A stretch of 25,768 bases of DNA from a virus. The stretch spans positions 1 through 25,768 of the IMG/VR virus record IMGVR_UViG_3300010399_000076; one strand, written 5' to 3'. Every line of letters begins with the position of its first letter. Positions within the stretch are counted from its first letter, which is position 1. The notes under the pieces are model-generated. The model was not told where the DNA came from. It was given only the letters and a program-made list of their open reading frames with translations, and searched no databases. The translations under genes were made by a program, and so were the position numbers. Below are positions 23,013 through 25,768 of the stretch, one piece after another.

Positions 23013-23754
23013 CGGCGGCAGTGACAACGACCCGCCCGAGCCGGCGGAGCCTGTCGAGCCGGCCGCTCCGTCCTTCGTCCCCTCCGACGAATTCAAGCAA
23101 TTCCAGGCGACGGTGAGCGGATCGCTCGCCGCCATCAACGACACGCTCGGCTTCCTGCGCGAGTCCGCGGGCCGCGCGGCGGCACCGCCGGCTCCGGTCG
23201 CGCCGGGCGTCAAGATCACCGCGGCGCAATTCGCCGAGGCGGTCCAGACCGGCGACGTTCCCACAATCGAGGCGTACGAGCGCCAGACCCGCCAGTCGTT
23301 CGACGACGAGCTGGTGAGCCCGCTCCGCAACACCGGCCTGGAGGCGATCGCCAACCTCACCCGCGACACCACTGTGGCCTCCCTCCCGTACTACGCCCGC
23401 TTCAAGAAGGAAATCGACGCATTCGTGGCGGGCCTCCCGCCCCAGATGCGGATGAACCCCGTCGTCTACAAGACGGCGCACGACGCCGTCGTCGGCGCCA
23501 ACATGCCGGCGCTCATCGGCGAGGCGACGGAGGCCGCGGTCCGCAAGGCGAACGAGCCGGTCCCCGACACCACGAGCGGAGGGCGACGGCCCGGTCGGGT
23601 GAGCGGCACCGACGCGGTGCCCACGGTCGAGGAGCTGATGGGACCGGAAGCGGCCCAGGCCCTCGCGCATCGCGGGCTCAGCGCGGACCAACACGCACAG
23701 AAGCTCGGCTACGCGAATTGGGCGGCCTACGCCAAGCTCGCGGTGAGCGAATAG
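22975..23754 (+). CDS. Scaffold-like capsid assembly protein, TTG start
   Basis: A 259-residue protein. The start is TTG 22975, supported by GGAGGAG about 10 bases upstream; no ATG or GTG in that area fits. An acidic, Pro-rich N-terminus (DNDPPEPAEPVEPAAPS) is followed by helices and a Pro/Ala linker. A mainly helical body then leads to a basic, Gly-containing C-terminal region. This composition, and the place between portal and capsid genes, is typical of internal scaffolds that shape the procapsid. No protease motif is seen. Confidence 0.6.
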   Translation: MDATNRQWVRSISGGSDNDPPEPAEPVEPAAPSFVPSDEFKQFQATVSGSLAAINDTLGFLRESAGRAAAPPAPVAPGVKITAAQFAEAVQTGDVPTIEAYERQTRQSFDDELVSPLRNTGLEAIANLTRDTTVASLPYYARFKKEIDAFVAGLPPQMRMNPVVYKTAHDAVVGANMPALIGEATEAAVRKANEPVPDTTSGGRRPGRVSGTDAVPTVEELMGPEAAQALAHRGLSADQHAQKLGYANWAAYAKLAVSE

Positions 23755-23764
23755 GAGGGTGACG

Positions 23765-24430
23765 GTGGCCAAGGTTCAGAACCCGAGCGAGATGCCCGCG
23801 GGCGATGCCCGCCGCGAGGCGATGCGCGAGGCGGCCGACACGCTGGCCCAGGCCGCGGAGGAGTCCGGCGCGGACGGCGGGGCCATCGACCCCCGCGCGC
23901 TGGAGATCGAGAACGAGATCGCCCAGCACTTCAACGAACTCGAAGTCACCAACGCCGACCCCGCATACGCCTACTGTTGGGTGAACTTCGGGTTCGGGGG
24001 CCGCTTCATCAAACAGAAGATGGCCCACCGCGTCCCGGAGGACGGCGGCCTCTCGCCCGTGTGGGAGGTCGTGCAGGGGGAGATGCCCGAGGCCCCCGAG
24101 CTGCGCGGAATCGGGGCGGATTCGACCCGCCGGCTGGGCGACGTGCTCCTCATGCGGGCGCGGAAGGACCGGGCCATCCTCCTCAGGCGGCAGCAGACGA
24201 CCCGCCAGCGGGCGCTGGAGGGAGCGCCGCTCAACGCGCTCCAGGAGATGGGCGACAAGTACCGCCATCTCGGGGTGGTGGTCCACACGAACCCCAACGA
24301 TCAGCTCCTCAAGACGATGGAGACCCGCGCGGCCACCGCGCTGATGGCCCAGCAGCAAGTGGACAACATGCTCCGAGCCGGCACGGTGCCGGGCCTGGGG
24401 CGCCCCGGCAGCCGACGGACTGCGGGCTAG
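23765..24430 (+). CDS. Hypothetical head-region protein, 221 aa
   Basis: GTG 23765 is preferred over GTG 23759 because the latter abuts the AGGAGGG ribosome binding site. The protein has an acidic helical N-terminus and a central aromatic region (ADPAYAYCWVNFGF, then SPVWEVVQGEMPEAPEL, GDVLLMRARKDRAIL; about residues 60-140), followed by Gln/Arg-rich helices. The central pattern resembles conserved proteins I associate with podovirus head modules just before the capsid gene, but no function is known to me. It may be a second scaffold or an internal head protein. Confidence 0.65.
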   Translation: MAKVQNPSEMPAGDARREAMREAADTLAQAAEESGADGGAIDPRALEIENEIAQHFNELEVTNADPAYAYCWVNFGFGGRFIKQKMAHRVPEDGGLSPVWEVVQGEMPEAPELRGIGADSTRRLGDVLLMRARKDRAILLRRQQTTRQRALEGAPLNALQEMGDKYRHLGVVVHTNPNDQLLKTMETRAATALMAQQQVDNMLRAGTVPGLGRPGSRRTAG

Positions 24431-24443
24431 CCGCCTAGCTAGC
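24425..24443. repeat. CTAG-rich intergenic element
   Basis: GGCTAGCC (24425-24432) and CCTAGCTAGC (24434-24443) straddle the stop of the upstream gene and precede the AAGGAG of the decoration-like gene. Confidence 0.65.
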
Positions 24444-24457
24444 GCAAGGAGACACAC

Positions 24458-24973
24458 ATGGCACTGACTACGCAGCCCCAGCGAGCCGCCGAGGCCAAAC
24501 TCATCGGACTGGCCGCCTCCCCTATCGTCCACGGCGTGGAGAAGGCGTCCCAGACCTACACGATGGGCGCCTTCCTCCAGGACGACGATGCGGGCCGGAT
24601 CACCGAGTCCGCCTCCCCGATCGACGCCAGCGGCGTCACCAAGCGGGCGTTCGGCCTGGCGATCCACGCCGCGACCGGGACGACCGACGCCGACGTGCCG
24701 ATGGTGTGGCTCGGCCCCAACACGGTGATCGAGATCACGCTGTCGGAGCTGACGGCGGGGACGCACACACTGGCGCAGGCGGACCAGTGGAAGGTGTACC
24801 CGATCACCAAGGGCACCGCCAATTGGTATCTCAACGCCGATGCGGTGTCGGACACCGGCGGTGGGATCGTGATCGGCTTCAAGGACCCGATCGGCACCGT
24901 CGATGGCCGGGTCTACATGGTCATCTCGAACCCCGCGCGCGGCGGCGCCAACGCCGGCTCGGCCGCCTTCTAG
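24458..24973 (+). CDS. Head decoration-like protein, 171 aa
   Basis: ATG 24458 with AAGGAGACACAC upstream. The protein is strand-rich, and segments such as KRAFGLAIHAATGTTDADVP, VWLGPNTVIEITLS and the final DGRVYMVISNP give the look of a small capsid-binding beta protein. Its place directly before the major capsid gene, with a similar strong ribosome binding site, fits a stoichiometric head protein. A decoration role is inferred from position and fold style, not a named family. Confidence 0.55.
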   Translation: MALTTQPQRAAEAKLIGLAASPIVHGVEKASQTYTMGAFLQDDDAGRITESASPIDASGVTKRAFGLAIHAATGTTDADVPMVWLGPNTVIEITLSELTAGTHTLAQADQWKVYPITKGTANWYLNADAVSDTGGGIVIGFKDPIGTVDGRVYMVISNPARGGANAGSAAF

Positions 24974-24988
24974 GCCAAAGGAGACACT

Positions 24989-25768
24989 ATGCCCCCGATC
25001 GGACGAGGAGCATTTGGGCCGCTGCTGGCGCCCGACCTCCGCAAAGTGTACGTGGAGACCGGCAAGGAGCGCCCGACCGAGTACAACCTCTGGTGCAACG
25101 TCTCGAACATGGAGTGGAACCCCATGCGCGATCAACAGATCAGCGGATTGGGGACCATGCCGTCGAAGCTGGAGGGCACCACGTTCGCCCTCGACCAGCC
25201 GATCCTCGGCGGGAACAAGAGCTACACCGCGACCCCGTACGGGCTGGCGGTCGAGATCACGTTCGAGATGTGGCGGGACGACCTCTACGGCGTCATGCGG
25301 GAGATCATCGCCGGCCTCGCCCGCGCCAGCCGCAACCGGCTGGAGGTGAGCGGCCACGCGGTCCTCAACAACGCCTTCTCCACCTCGTTCGTGGGCTTCA
25401 CCGCGGGCGAGTCGCTGGCGTCCACCGCCCACGTGGGCCTCGATGGGGTGACTCGGGCGAACCGGCCGAGCCCGGACATCGGCTTCTCGATCACCGGCAT
25501 CCAGTCCGCGGTCAATCGGTTCGAGTCGCAGACGGACGAGCGGGGCCTGCCGCGCCTCATGTCGCCGGTGATGGCGCTCATCGCCCCCACGAACAAGTAC
25601 GTGGCGCGGGAGATCCTGGGATCGAGCGGCAAGCCGTTCACCGCGGACAACGAGATCAACGCGCTCATCGAAGAGGATCTCTCGTGGATGGTGGATCACT
25701 ACCTCTCCGTCGGCACCCGGTGGTATCTGCTGGCGGCGAAGGGCGTGCATGATTTGAACATGATGGTA
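24989..25768 (+). CDS. Major capsid protein, 3' end cut off by window edge
   Basis: ATG 24989 with AAAGGAG upstream; 260 codons are visible without a stop. Features typical of HK97-fold capsid proteins are present: an extended N-arm (RKVYVETGKERP), then YGLAVEITFEMWRDDLYGVM at about residues 84-103. A helix with LARASRNRLEV follows, then VLNNAFSTSFVGF and later ALIAPTNKYVAREILGS. The DDLYG block is common in podovirus-like major capsid proteins. It forms the icosahedral shell. Together with the decoration-like gene it has one of the cleanest ribosome binding sites in the window, consistent with high expression. Confidence 0.82.
   Translation, partial: MPPIGRGAFGPLLAPDLRKVYVETGKERPTEYNLWCNVSNMEWNPMRDQQISGLGTMPSKLEGTTFALDQPILGGNKSYTATPYGLAVEITFEMWRDDLYGVMREIIAGLARASRNRLEVSGHAVLNNAFSTSFVGFTAGESLASTAHVGLDGVTRANRPSPDIGFSITGIQSAVNRFESQTDERGLPRLMSPVMALIAPTNKYVAREILGSSGKPFTADNEINALIEEDLSWMVDHYLSVGTRWYLLAAKGVHDLNMMV

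Overview
The window is a stretch of a tailed double-stranded DNA phage (or prophage) genome. It is GC-rich, densely packed, and carries recognisable terminase, lysozyme, portal, scaffold-like, capsid, tail-fibre and tailspike genes. Starts are preceded by AGGAGG-type ribosome binding sites, so the host is bacterial. A lipobox lipoprotein and spanin-like membrane proteins beside a T4-type lysozyme hint at a Gram-negative host. I see no tape-measure gene, integrase, polymerase or tRNA, and the tailspike/portal/scaffold/capsid order fits a podovirus-like particle. No species-level call is possible from sequence alone.

Layout. (1) 1-3347: leftward (minus-strand) operon. It encodes a 25-residue membrane peptide, a protein with zinc-ribbon-like ends, a 488-residue orphan, a dual-specificity-type tyrosine phosphatase, and a gene that runs off the left edge. 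(2) 3348-4664: about 1.3 kb of non-coding control DNA between divergent operons. It holds 17 copies of the near-palindrome TGCTWAGC(A/G) and a (TC)15 tract. It also contains a gap-free imperfect inverted duplication of about 500 bp whose axis lies at 3735 and whose best-conserved parts are putative binding sites. Two identical 16-bp boxes containing TTGACA face outward on either side, and a 15-bp perfect stem lies in the rightward leader. (3) 4665-13986: packaging and lysis. Two tiny Cys-rich proteins and a LAGLIDADG homing endonuclease come first, then a terminase small subunit candidate and the terminase large-subunit ATPase domain as a free-standing gene. Lysozyme, membrane proteins, a lipoprotein, a phospholipase-A2-like protein and a large secreted protein follow. 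Only then, 5.8 kb downstream, comes the terminase nuclease domain, again as its own gene. (4) 14076-25768: virion genes, with tail fibre, small accessory proteins, beta-helix tailspike, portal, scaffold candidate, decoration-like protein and the start of the major capsid protein.

Rightward genes are chained by ATGA/GTGA or one-base stop/start overlaps, so most are probably translationally coupled. The leftward operon looks like an accessory or early module that may modify the host. The central repeat region is the natural place for a repressor, activator or replication initiator to decide between the two directions. The two most unusual items are the motif-conserving inverted duplication and the terminase large subunit split exactly between its two enzymatic domains.
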